Part shown: positions 9,618-21,200 of the stretch, in pieces
Layout of the letters: every line of letters starts with the position of its first letter
Numbering within the stretch: position 1 is the stretch's first letter
Origin: Tanytarsus gracilentus
Taxonomy: Eukaryota > Arthropoda > Insecta > Diptera > Chironomidae
Assembly: GCA_038502055.1 (NCBI GenBank)
Contig: JAXRKN010000044.1
Location: forward strand, 840,001 to 904,000
Reading direction: 5' to 3'
Length of the DNA stretch: 64,000 nt
Translations under genes and position numbers: made by a program
The notes under the pieces: model-generated
The model's database searches: none
Told to the model about the DNA's origin: nothing
What the model saw: the letters and a program-made list of their open reading frames with translations, nothing else

Positions 9618-12100
9618 TCATCGCGTTGTGGTCGAGTGAAGAGCTCTAACAATGAAAAATCCTAGCACGGAACATGTTGCAATGCCTAATACTGTTTTCC
9701 ACCATAACATCGGATCATTTGTCATCAGACCAAAGTGCTTGAATTGACTAAAATTAAAAATTTAATTAGAATTTTAGAAATATTAGGAAGACATACAAAA
9801 AAAGACACAAAATATACACTATGAAAAATGATTGTACATGCAATGGACTCACAAAATAACGCATATAAATTAGCAAACTATTAACTCAGTGTAAAAATAA
9901 TTAAGAATTTTTCATTTTATCCGAAATTAAAAATTCAGTCTGATTAGTCAATGAAATTTTGTGAACTTACGTATCTTCCCAAAGCTGAACGAACCTGTGC
10001 TTGTAAAATAATATCCAGGCAGGTTGGAAGCGTCTTTTTTATATGTAAACGTAAGCATGGATGTAGGATGGAGAGAAAGAACATTGATGTAACAATTGAG
10101 TCGAAATGTTTGCATGTACTCGCAACTTTAAAGAAAAATTAATCGATTTTACTTACGGGAACGATGCCATTGTGCCGAGTTTAATGAAGAGGTCTCGTTT
10201 ATTGTGTTTAATGCTGAAAAATTGTGGTGGCAGTAACTTGTATTTTTGGCAAAATTCAGCTGGCTGTAGCAGATAGTCTTGCCGCTTCTCCTCCATATCT
10301 CCTTTTGCGCCCACAATTAAAACGGGAATTTTACTCTCGGCAAAGTACTTGATATAAATCCTAGCGATATATTCGAACGACTTTGGATCACTAATGTCAT
10401 AGACTAAGCAAGTGACATCACAAATCACTTCTTGCGGCTGCAATGGATCAAGCACTTGACGCACATCGATATCTCTAAGAATTAAATATTTTTCTTGTCC
10501 ATACACTTGGACACTGTTAATGCAATATTGATTATTTCCCCTCAAGTCTTTATCCTTCAACTTTTTCATGTCGTCGACCAAAAATGCTCGACACAAAGCA
10601 GTCTTTCCCGCTCCCTTCATTCCTATCACTGTGAATATTTAAATGAATTACTTTAAATGTTGATAAATATGAACAAATTTTACCATGGCACATGTAGACT
10701 GTCCTGCTGCTCTGCTTTTTCGCCAAATCAATTCGTCGCTCGCGTGTAACATGAACTGCGGCCAATTGTGATTCATTTTCGTGTACATTAAAGCCCAAAT
10801 AGGCGAGATATTCTAGGGTTTTTGGAAGCTCCACAAAAGTCTGTAGAGACCATCGACAAATCCATCCGTGTTGAGTTGGCCATCCTTTTTCGTTTGTCGG
10901 TACAGTTCTTTTGATATCACTTGAAAAGGGAGGCGTTGGACAGGCGCTAAAAACCCTCTTGAATTCATCGGGTGACAATGCACCGTCGTTGTCCTTGTCA
11001 TTTCTCTCGAAAAGTGACATCAGAAATTGTTGACCGCGATGCGACAACTCAGTACTCGAGCCTGGCGGTATCTTAAGTAATGGATACAAATAGTCCTTTG
11101 ACATTTCTAGATTTTCGTTGTAGCCAAATCGACGGAGAACAGCCCAAGTCGTTTCATTTCGACCACGTTGAATGAAGAGACAATGAAGGAAGAGAAATCC
11201 ACTGAGCGTAACACAATCGTCGCGAATCCCATCCGGTGTATTTTTCATTAATACTGCTTTCACCTCATCGAGTACTGTCGGCTGCAGTGGAGCATTGAAG
11301 CATCTCCGTTGAAAATGATTGAGTTCGTAGTCGTTGAGAAGGCCATCGCCATCGATATCGCACACTTTGAATATTCTCACGAGCGCTTTCTTGCATTTTT
11401 CTGTGAGCTATAAAGAAAACTTTTATTAGTAAAAAATCAATTTTTATGCGACATTAATGCTTACATCTTGTTCTTCAATGATGTAGAGCGGTGACGTTGG
11501 ATGAAGTACCGCCTTTTGTGCGTAATAAAACATCTCGGATATATTGTGCAGTGTCTTTGCGGAACATTCTACACAACTTTCCACCTCATTGTACTCTTCC
11601 ATGATAGTTAGCACGTGATCGATTGTCGAGTAGTCGACTAAATCAATTTTATTCCCAACCAAAACGACTGGCTTTCGATTTTCACCTTGAGCGTGCTCTC
11701 GAATGAACGGTAGCCTACGGTTTTAATGAAATGAGTTACGGAACTTATTAAATAATATTTTAAAATACCAATAAGAGCTGATTCGGTCGAGAGAATTCTC
11801 ATCGTCTACGGCATAAACTACGCAAACAACATGAGCCTTTTGGATCTCCTCGAGAAGATGATCCTCGCTCTGTTCCATTGATGAATAATCGACGATATTT
11901 GTTGGGACATGTTCGGGTGTTACATCCGCTGGTATAGTAATCTCTTCGGCTTTTGGCGGCACTTCTTCAGGAAACTCTTCACTCACCAGCGATAATATTA
12001 ATGATGTCTTGCCGACACCCTGATCGCCAACCAAGAGAATTCGAACATTTTTCCTCAACAGATTTGACGACGAAATTGATGCTATCGAAGATGCAACCAT
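9618..12100 (-). CDS. Miro: Mitochondrial Rho GTPase Miro
   Basis: Six exons, 5' to 3' on the minus strand (11769-12100, 11465-11714, 10684-11407, 10157-10628, 9971-10033, 9618-9747), give 656 residues. Miro is a tail-anchored outer-mitochondrial-membrane GTPase that links mitochondria to kinesin/dynein adaptors and responds to calcium. In order: N-terminal GTPase with P-loop GDQGVGKTS (25-33), NKID and ECSAK; EF-hand 1 (DIDGDGLLNDYEL, about 211-223); EF-hand 2 (DKDNDGALSPDEF, about 331-343); a second GTPase with GMKGAGKTA (about 438-446) but a degenerate VGAKGD; then a C-terminal membrane anchor (VLGIATCSVLGFFIV). The 63-nt exon at 9971-10033 is in phase and could be skipped, giving 635 residues. 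Introns are 54-223 bp. Confidence 0.96.
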
Positions 12101-13982
12101 GATTATTGCCTTTATATGTTTTTTTTTATTTCACTTTTAATCTGAAAATAAACAACAAAAGCAATGTCATCAATTGTTGTGATTGCATAATAATCATGCA
12201 AAATTTCTGGATCTTGTCAAACACCAATGACTCACGATTAAAATCACGTCAACGAACTTTACAAGTCATTACCGGCTACTATAGCGATTAGAGAGGAAAA
12301 ATATTAACTGAAAAAGTACCGCTTTAACTTCCATTCAAAACATCCAGCGGAGAATTTTTTTTTTTCTTTGCTGGGAACCAAAATTAGAGATGCGTGTTTT
12401 AAAGAGTTAGCTCTGTGGGAGACTTATAACATCACTTCATTAACATCCAGTCACTGATGGGTATAATTAAGCATACTAATTAACTTTTAAAAGTTCATTA
12501 CCACTTTGGCAATTTTTTTTTTGCGAAAATCAATAAATCTCGTGAAAAAACTAGTTTTGCAATTTTCTCATTAAATGTCAATCGCATTCGTTTTAATCCA
12601 ATTATAAGTCATTGGCGTCATGTGATATTTTTAAGATCCCGAGCACATTTTTATTTTGTTTCATGCAAATTCACCTTTTTGAGAATAATAATTTTTTTTG
12701 ATGATAAGCAAAGTCACAACTTCATATTTACTTGATTTTACACACTTTTCCTAGCTAATTTTGTAATAATCTCGATGGACGCATTGACGACGCGCCAAAT
12801 CTTGACTAGATTGATTTTGAATGAAGCCGTAAACTCAATTTTTTTAGACCTCCTAAGTTAAGTTATGATTTAAATTTTCCTCTTCTTACTCAACTGAAAT
12901 GTTTGTGAGATTAACCGCGAGGTGTCGCATGGAAATTTAAAAATATACGTTACAAAAATATATTTTGGTTTTAAATTTTTAGATGAATAAATTTTTTAGA
13001 CGACATAAAAATTAGAAAATGTGCGTTTTAAAAGATTGTTCTGAATTAATTTTAAAATTAATGAATTTTTTAAAATCTGAACAAAAAAAAAAGTAAAAAA
13101 ATCAAAAATTATTTTTTAGCTTTTAAGAAAATGTTTTATTTTCTCATTTTTATAAATTATAAATTGGTATTTCTATAAAAAAATCAATGCGTGCTTTCCA
13201 TCGAATTTTTATCGTCCTTTAAATTCTCCTTTTACATAATTTCCTAAAAAATGTCTATCGAAAAGAATTTTGGCTAACATTTTTTTTCGTGTGTGTGTGT
13301 TTTTTTTTGTATGAAATTGTGGATTCGTGAGAGAAAACTATAAAAATTTAATCTTAAAATAATGCTTGATTGGTTTTTATCTCCCTATAAATTTTAATCT
13401 TTTTTCAAAGAGGTCCTTTCGCGTTTACATTCAATTTTTGTTGCATTTTCTCCACATTTCATTCATCAAATATTTTTTTAAAAAAAATTATCACACTTTT
13501 CATTCTATGTAAGATTACAAATTTTACTCATTTTAATAATTAGTTAAATATGTTTTTATACATTTTACATTTATATATGCATTTTGCAATAGAGCTGGAT
13601 TCTTTTTTGACTTTATAAATAGCGCCAATAATAGCTTGATGATTTCACTTTTAAAATCGATAAACTAAGGGATCGGAAATAAAATGCATTTTCTTATTCC
13701 TCTGATGGAGTGCGAATAATTTAATTTATAGAAAGAATTGAAGAGAGTCATGGTGATGAAGTTGAACATGTGGCATTGATCGGATAGTTATTGAGAAATT
13801 TACCTCATTCATATTGTTTTTTCGGGAGCTTTTAAAATTTAAGAGCTTTTTAATTAAAAAAATAATTTTAAAAATTTAAGAGTTCAACTTCATCGTTTAA
13901 TTTTAAAATTTGGATTTTTAAAATTGCATAATTAATTTCCTTCACTGGACGACTTGTCACAATCTTTGAGCCATATGATAAT
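12101..13982. other. Gene-poor AT-rich interval
   Basis: This is upstream of Miro on its strand, so the first few hundred bases should hold its promoter and leader. The rest is AT-rich with T- and A-runs. I see no exon, RNA gene or repeat family member. Confidence 0.45.
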
Positions 13983-14028
13983 TTTTAGTGTAACCCACGA
14001 AGTGGTGTAACACTTATATGCCCTGCTT

Positions 14029-14065
14029 TCCGTCCGTCCGTCCGTCCGTCCGTCCGTCCGTCCGT
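14029..14065 (+). repeat. (CCGT)n microsatellite
   Basis: About nine perfect CCGT units lie just inside the left hairpin of repeat copy 2. Copy 1 has a shorter TCTG tract at the same relative place, so a tetranucleotide tract is part of the family structure. Confidence 0.9.
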
Positions 14066-14296
14066 TCCTGAAATTCCGAGGCCTCTGGGACAGCTAGAGA
14101 TTTCGGGTTTTCGCCAAATGATAGCTTATAGACTCTAGTTTTGCCCAAATCAATAATATTTCCATCTCTCTCACTTTAAAGTTAGTTAAATTAACAAAAA
14201 CTATTAAATATGGGGGGTGTTGCGTGCAATATAAATTTAAGGGGTAATTTTTAAGTCTTGCAGAAAAATTTTAAGTCGATGTCAGATTCAGAACTC

Positions 14297-14910
14297 GATC
14301 TTGGTTCTTCAGCTGGATGTTGGTTCTTTCTCTGGAAGTTGGTTCCTCAGCTGAATATTGGTTCCAACACTGGATGTCGGTTCCTCAGCTGGATGTTGGT
14401 TCCTCAGCTGGATGTTGGTTTCTCCACTGGATGTTAGTTCCTCCACTGGATGTTGGTTCCTCAGCTGGATGTTGGTTTCTCCACTGGATGTTGGTTCCTC
14501 AGCTGGATGTTGGTTCCTCAGCTGGATGTTGGTTCCTCAGCTGGATGTTGGTTCCTCCGCTGGATGTTGGTTCCTAAGCTGGATGTTGGTTCCTCCGCTG
14601 GATGTTGGTTCCTCAGCTGGATGTTGGTTCCTCCACTGGATGTTGGTTCCTCAGCTGGATGTTGGTTCCTCAGCTGGATGTTGGTTCCTCCGCTGGATGT
14701 TTGTTCCTCCGCTGGATGTTGGTTCCTCCGCTGGATGTTGGTTCCTCAGCTGGATGTTGGTTCCTCCGCTGGATGTTGGTTCCTCCGCTGGATGTTGGTT
14801 CCTCGGCTGGATGTTGGTTCCTCCGCTGGATGTTGGTTCCTCAGCTGGATGTTGGTTCCTCCGCTGGATGTTGGTTCCTCAGCTGGATGTTGGTTCCTCA
14901 GCTGGATGTT
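14297..14910 (+). repeat. 19-bp minisatellite, about 32 copies
   Basis: The unit is GGTTCCTCAGCTGGATGTT, with variation mostly at the CAG/CCG/CAC triplet; the first few units are more diverged. Because 19 is not a multiple of 3 and the unit makes no stop codon in any phase, all three forward frames stay open and encode the same cyclic 19-residue peptide (with words such as WMLVPQLDVGSS). The minus strand is open as well. These open frames of up to about 190 codons are products of the repeat, not genes. Confidence 0.95.
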
Positions 14911-14931
14911 AATTCCTCTATAGAATGGCTT

Positions 14932-15200
14932 CTCCGAGACTTCTCCAAAATGGCTTCTCCGAGACTTCTCCAAAATGGCTTCTCCGAGACTTCTCCAAAA
15001 TGGCTGCTCCAAAAAAGACTTCTCCGAGACTTCTCCAAAATGGCTGCTCCAAAAAAGACTTCTCCGAGACTTCTCCAAAATGGCTGCTCCAAAAATGACT
15101 TCTCCAAAATGGCTACTCCAAAAAAGACTTCTCCGAAACTTTTTCAAAATGGCTTCTCCGAAACTTTTTGAAAATGGCTTCTCCAAGACTTCTCCTAAAA
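14932..15200 (+). repeat. 25-bp tandem array with nested variants
   Basis: Units of about 25 bp (GGCTTCTCCGAGACTTCTCC plus AAAAT) are repeated with a longer variant that inserts GCTCCAAAAAAGACT, and they decay toward 15200. The array abuts the 19-bp array inside the same repeat element. It too is open in more than one frame without encoding a recognisable protein. Confidence 0.85.
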
Positions 15201-15361
15201 AACTTGTGCAAGACTTGTCCAAGGTTTCTCTTAAAAAAATTCTCTAGAAAATTCCCCAAAATAATCTTCCACATAATTACATTTCCTTAGCATTTCCAAT
15301 ACTGATCAGTTACAAGTGGGTTACACGGCAACACCCAAGTGTGGGTTTTGAAACATTTTTT

Positions 15362-16944
15362 AATTTAAATTTTGGAGGATTTCTTTCAAGTCCGTATGAA
15401 AATGAAAGAAAATCTGAACACACCGAAAAGCAGAACTTTCTTGACGAGTATTTCTTTTTCTGTAAATTCAACTAGCGAATTTGTGTTATCAAAAATAATA
15501 TTAAGAAAGTAATTTATTGGTGATTAACGATGATGGAGAAAGATGAAAAGCTTTTTAAATTACAAGATTCGCGATATGACTAGCAAATAAGCTTTTTATA
15601 ATTTCTTAAACATTTCTCAAGCTATTTTACGTGTGTGATTTTGTCTGCTGCTTATAATGATTATTATTAGCTATTTTTATTACTTTTTCCCTCATGAAAT
15701 TGAATTTTCTCTCCTAAAGGAAGAATGATGCGAGTCTCGAAATAAAAAATGTTTATTTTTGCTTGATTTTCTTCATCTTAGTATTTCGCTTTATGCCATA
15801 AATATTATCTTAATTCTACTTATTATTTAATTAATTATTTTTTTCTCTCGATATTTGTGGGGGAGAGGCATAAAATGTGATCGATTGAATTCTAATATGC
15901 AAAAATATTTCTCTCCTCAACATCATTCAGCTTATTCAGAAAATGTAGGAAAGAAAATTTCTTTAACTTTAATTGAATTGGAAGAATCATTTAAAAGTCT
16001 TTCGCATTAATTTATTTTATTTATAAACTTTATGAATATCAAATTAAATCAGATCGAAAATTCTTACAAAAAAAAATTGACTTTGATGAGGAAAATTTGA
16101 TAGTTGTGTGAAAGCTTTGAGGCTAAAAATCATCAACTTTTCTTACTTTCCTTCAAATGATTGTTCGAAAATATTCTTCATCAATCCATTTTTACATTTG
16201 CAATACAAATGCGAGGATGATGATCGATGCTATTTTTTATAATAATTACATTTCAAAAAATATGCAGAAAATGAAATCAATTTTCTCTCTCTCTCATCAC
16301 CCAGTGAGTGTAATTAGTGTGTTCTTCATATTATTATTATCATACGATTAGTATTAACCTTTTTTTGTGTGTGCTTCACAGCTCGTAAACAGTCAGTCAC
16401 TATTCAATTTTATTAATATTACATTACTACATCCATTTTTGTCTCCGATTATACACAATTTATAATGCATTAAAATAAGAGAAATTCTTCTTCTTAGATT
16501 AGCTTAGGTAATAATTTATAGAGTTTTACACATATTTTTTTTCATCAGCTAAAAACGACATATGTTGCGTGTTGGTTTGGGATTATGAATGAAGCCTTAT
16601 TGAAGGTTCTCACATAACTTTATTATCGATAAGGAAAAACTTTTTTTTCCTAGCACTTCTCTTTTATGGTCAAATCCATGCGAGGACACTTAAAGTTATT
16701 TTCATGGAATTTTGATGCTACAATTTTATCTTTTAAAAATCCTTAAAATAAATCTTTGATTGAAATTTTGTTTCATGGCCTAAATAATTTAAATCCGAAC
16801 ACAATTGGAATTTTTTCTTTTTGTAAAATTTTGGTATTTTTTGATAAAATTGTAGATTTCAAAGTTGCGGAGGTGTGTGAAAAGATGGAAACGTTGTCAG
16901 GAAATGCTTTAGATTGCAAAATTTAGAAACAATAAAAGATTCGT
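15362..16944. other. Intergenic, no gene seen
   Basis: AT-rich DNA between the repeat element and the candidate NRBP last exon. It contains a short TC tract (about 16281-16293) and no supported exon or RNA gene. TTTATT at 16618-16623 could be a minus-strand polyadenylation signal for the exon at 16945-17066. Confidence 0.4.
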
Positions 16945-17066
16945 CTAGGCCTCATTCAATGTGCTCGACTCACAACTCGAAATTTCGTTTAAAATTGTCG
17001 ATGTCTCAATACACGGCGACTCGCTCTCTGCATCTGCCACCGTCCAACTTCGCTCAACGCTAATGC
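16945..17066 (-). CDS. Candidate alternative last exon of NRBP/Madm
   Basis: On the minus strand a good acceptor (CCTTTTCACAG ending at 17067) opens a frame of 40 complete codons ending in TAG (16945-16947). The peptide is Ser/Glu/Thr-rich (words such as SVERSWTVADAESES and ISSCESSTLNEA). It sits 1.1 kb downstream of the NRBP stop on the same strand. A GTAAAC donor inside NRBP exon 8 (after 18296) would join to it in frame (A + GC), giving a 533-residue NRBP with a different C-terminus. Otherwise it may be an exon of an unseen gene or a chance frame. The splice site and codon content favour a real exon; the link to NRBP is inference. Confidence 0.45.
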
Positions 17067-18212
17067 CTGTGAAAAGGACACAATCGGATTGTGGTTTCAT
17101 CTCTCAAAAAAACAATAATTACTTTTGACTGTACAAAAATTTATGAAAGAAGGAAAAAAAGTTCAAAAAATAAAGATCTAGAGGTAAAATTTAACTAACA
17201 ACATTTCCATCTAAAACAACAACAAAACCATAAAAATGATGTCCACCAAAAAGAAGAAGAATGTCTAGAAAAATGTCGTAAAAGGTTTTGTGATAAAATT
17301 TGAAATTTTTAACCAAAGTGAGTTTTATTTTCTAAAATGTACAATTTAAAAACGGTTACGCAAAACTTCAAAAAGTCAAGCTATAAAATTGTGTCTTTGC
17401 TTAAATAAGCGAAGACACATCAAACTATTTAAATACCGTTTAAACGTTATTTAAATATCTTTTAATCAAAAATACAACTCAATTTTTACCACAAACCTTG
17501 GACGAAATAAGTTTAATTATTAAAAAAACCATAAAAGAGATTAAAAACATCAGAGCGATGTCAAAAATCAGCTCTGAAAGTGTTGTGTTTGTGCAATCAA
17601 TCGCCAATCAAGCTTTTTTGTCCCTTCACAAATGTTTCGTTGGAAAAAAAATTGAGAGTAGAAAGAAAAATCAATTTTTCCTGTTTAATAAAGTTTTTCA
17701 CTTTCTTTTTTTCTTCTTCATCAACTTTAACAACTTATATTCACATAATATTATTAAAAAAATAAAACTTTTCATTTCTTTTTTTTTTCGTTTCACAGTT
17801 TAAATAATGATAAAGTTATGATAGAAAGAGAAAAGTTTAATTTTTTTTAGCATAAATGGTAGAGGGACATTCGTTTATACAAAATTACGTGTATCATTTT
17901 AAAAAATAGTATCGTGAACACATTAAAGGGTTGCGCGCATCCAATTAGTAAAATTAAGGGAAAAGGAGCGAGAAAAAAATACTGGACAATAGAATTTTAA
18001 TCAGGAGCAAGAAAGTCAAATTTACAATTGTCGAGATTGAGAGGAAAGAAACAGGAAAGGATTTGTTGGTTTCAGCTTGTTTGGTGCGGTGGTGGTGATC
18101 AATTTTTTAAACTATTTTACATTTACAAAATTAAATAAATCAACTATGTGTGTGAGTTGGGAGGGTATTTGTGTGTGTGTGTGTATGTGTGGATTTTTGT
18201 GAGAATCTTTTA
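17067..18212. other. NRBP 3' region or intron to the alternative exon
   Basis: The interval contains the NRBP 3' untranslated region on the minus strand and a short GT tract (18171-18184). It also holds a compact hairpin GTGTCTTTGCTTA-AA-TAAGCGAAGACAC (17391-17418), related to repeat ends at 55 and 58 kb. An open frame of about 100 codons on the plus strand (17498-17803) starts with TTG and is Phe/Lys-rich low complexity; I do not call it. Confidence 0.4.
17391..17418. repeat. Near-perfect hairpin with the AGCAAAGACAC motif
   Basis: Two 13-base arms (17391-17403 and 17406-17418) are complementary except for one T:G pair and are separated by AA. The arm sequence closely matches the 14-bp inverted ends at 55015-55028/55175-55188 and the single end at 58400-58413. 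It looks like a collapsed miniature element or an excision footprint. Confidence 0.5.
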
Positions 18213-21200
18213 CTAACTGGCCGAGTGTACGGGAATTGGAAGCGAGCAATCGCTTGTTGACAATCTCGCTGCTCCCATTAGCTGTTGTTGTTTACTCGTC
18301 TGCAGCAGCGTGTCTTCAATCATGCTCGCAATCTTCTCTCGGTCATTCTAGATGGAAGGATAAGAGAATATGATGAACCGATAAGTTTAAAATATAAAGC
18401 GATGAATAGCTTACATCATTGATGAAGCCCAAGTGAACAAGCTCATGAGATAAGGCAAGTGCCGTATCATCGAGAGATATTTGACATGTTAGTTGACGAT
18501 TCATTTTATCATCCATCCTTAGCAGTATTGTCATCTAGCGTTTGAGGAAAGATTGTTTTAAACATCAATTGAGTCAAGAGTTAGAGTCAATACTTTTACC
18601 AGCAGCTCGTTGCAATTTTCAATAGGTTTCACACTACAAATCATATTTACAACTCGCCGCGTTTCAATGTCCAATGGCTCGGGAGAAGCTGACTTTACGG
18701 ATTCTGCTGTTTCGGGTGAAATTGCGCGAGGTCTTGGCGTGGGAGGTTGTCGTGCTGAAAATGCTGTCAGTGGATAAATGCCATATCTAAGGGAGAGGGA
18801 TTAAAAATTATATTTATTAGCTTTTTTTGATCGCTACTCACTTAACATCTTCAAGGAATTTTTCCAGCTTCTCAGCGGCTGGCACATCAGCCAATTTAAA
18901 CTCAACCGGATCGCTGGTACGCGGAATGTCAGCCAGAACAACATCGGGTTTGTATCGTCGTCTCATCATCTCGTCCGTTATGGTGTCAGAAAAATTGGCT
19001 ATCATTTAAATTTGAAATTAATTAAAAGTTCTTGCAATAAAACGGTTATTAAAACTCACGTGCTGAATTAAGGAGACAATGAGCGACTAAAAGCTTAAGC
19101 GTGTGTACTTCAAACAAAAGCGGATGAAATAGAAGCTCGCGTGCACTTGGTCGTTCAGCTGGGCTATGACTCAGGCACTTGTATATAAAGTCCTTTTGTT
19201 GCTCATCCTCAAGGCTTTCGATCGTTCGATTAATGTTCTCCTGCGTTACCATCATACCCGAATCTCCATTACCCTGAATCTCAAGTGCGGCCATCTCTAA
19301 TGCGCACATACCGAAGGAGAATATATCGATGGCGGGCGTGAGACTACTCGCAAACGCTCCATATTCTGGCGCGATAAAGTGCATGTTTTTGATATTCTCT
19401 CGACATGTTTTCACGTGGTGATTAATTGCATCAGGCGCTACACTACCAATTTTAACTAAACCATTATGTTGAATAAAAATCGTATCACAGGTGAGATTGC
19501 CGTGAATTATCGGCGGGGTACAGGAATGCAAATAACTATTTAAAAAAAAGTTTTGTAAAGTAAAATTTTAATTTATTAAAACGAGGATTTACCTAAGTGC
19601 TGATAATATTTGTGTTGACCATCGCTTCCAGGCCTGCAATGGGAGCTTCTTAACATTCCGTTTCGTCCGCTTCAGAAATTGTTTCAATGAACCCGACGAC
19701 ATGTATTCGGTTATAAAAATTACCTAAACACGCAATTAAAAAAAGTTAAATGTTAATTCATAAATGACATTGTTGGTGTGTCAAACTCACTCTAGGCTTA
19801 TCATTATGTGTATCAGTCCAATATCTATGAAACTTTACTATGTTGGGATGTTCTAGTTGGGTTAGGTTCTCGAAAACTGTCTGAATTTTCTCCTCTTGCG
19901 CTTTAAAGTTTTTCCTCTCGCTAAACTGCACCTCATTCCATACGACCTCGACACCCTCTTCGGTGTCCATCGCAAGGTGAGCACAATCGATGCCGGGAAC
20001 ATCGCGTTGCTCAACCTGTAGAAAAAAAAATAGTTTCGTCATTAACCTAATAAAGTTTATTTAAATTAGCGCCGACGTCATATCTCATATCACATTGCAT
20101 GTAACCACTTTTTAGCTTTCTAAAATAAATATATACGTGCGAGTGAGCGAGAGAAAAGAGGAAAAGAAAATAAAAGAAGAGAGAGTATATAAAAAAAATC
20201 TATTTTTAGCCACACAAGCCTTCCATTCAGTTCACACACGCACTCACATGACGTACATGATTTTAAAATTATCACGCTATCTCGCTTACACCAAACACCT
20301 GACGATACATTTCTCACCGAGCGTTCTTCGTGGCAACAGCGAATATTATGAAGGAAGTTTTACTCTGGTGATTTTTAATGAATTTTTTTAAGCAATTTAA
20401 AATTTTTAATAGAATCATAATTTAAATTTATAAAAATTTTGCCAGAGTTTTTCGCCCCCCTTTTTCAGCATAAAAGAGAACATTATGTGTTAAGCACACT
20501 CATACATGAAACCGGTTTAGTAGTCAAGGTTAAATTGTGTCTAGATCTCTCGGCGATTAATTTAATTAACGCAACTACTTTGTTTACGCGAACAATCGCC
20601 GACACATAGCGCCGCATGTGACGAATATACAATTAAATTGTCACACGCTTACTCGTGTCAAAATTGATAAATGACCCGCACATTTTCGGTGACTCTTTTT
20701 GGTTGACGATCGAGCGAAAGTTGCAATTGAATTCACGTGGCAGACTAATTTCTTTTATCGAGCATGACAACGTGCATGTATGCCACACTATATACGCGAG
20801 AGCAAACACAGATGATCATTTTTATTATCCCTTGTGACTGTGAAACAAAAAACAAACATCTAATGGGGGAAAAATAAAATAATTAAACAGAAAAAATTAA
20901 GCTACTCGTGCGGGAAAATTAGTTGAAGGTAAAAAGACTTTTTTTTTGCAACACTTTAGCGCCATCAAGATCATTATTTTTAACTTCAAAACACTTTTTG
21001 AGGGACAAAAGACATCAGAGGCAATTTTTTCTCTTTTGCCTCGTCAATGAACACGACATTTCAGAATTATTGCTTTTCACTTTGAAATGTCTCGCGCGTG
21101 AGTTTGTCGATTATAAAAGGAATCAACACACCAAAATGCGAACGAGATCGTAAAAAATTATAATGACTTGCATGAAACCGGCGAGATTATATTTAATGAC

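Larger units (their letters stand above)
13983..15361 (+). mobile_element. Short-ended interspersed element, copy 2, with tandem arrays
   Basis: This has the same ends as the copy at 137-611. The left end is GTGTAACCCAC (13988-13998) inside a hairpin (AGTGT...ACACT, 13987-14014) and is followed by ATATGC and a long CCGT tract (14029-14065). The right end is GTGGGTTACAC (15316-15326), the exact complement of this copy's left end, then a second hairpin (ACCCA...TGGGT) and GTGGGTTTTGAAACATTTTTT. Both inverted ends differ from copy 1 at the same positions, so pairing is kept within each copy. The interior is about three times longer because of a 19-bp and a 25-bp tandem array. No transposase or helicase is encoded, so it would be non-autonomous. 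The Helentron/DINE-1-like assignment is inference. Confidence 0.65.

Noticed and set aside
14317..15247. Several overlapping ORFs of 86-190 codons on both strands
   Set aside because: They are by-products of the 19-bp and 25-bp tandem arrays, with the same cyclic peptide in each frame and no start context or domain.
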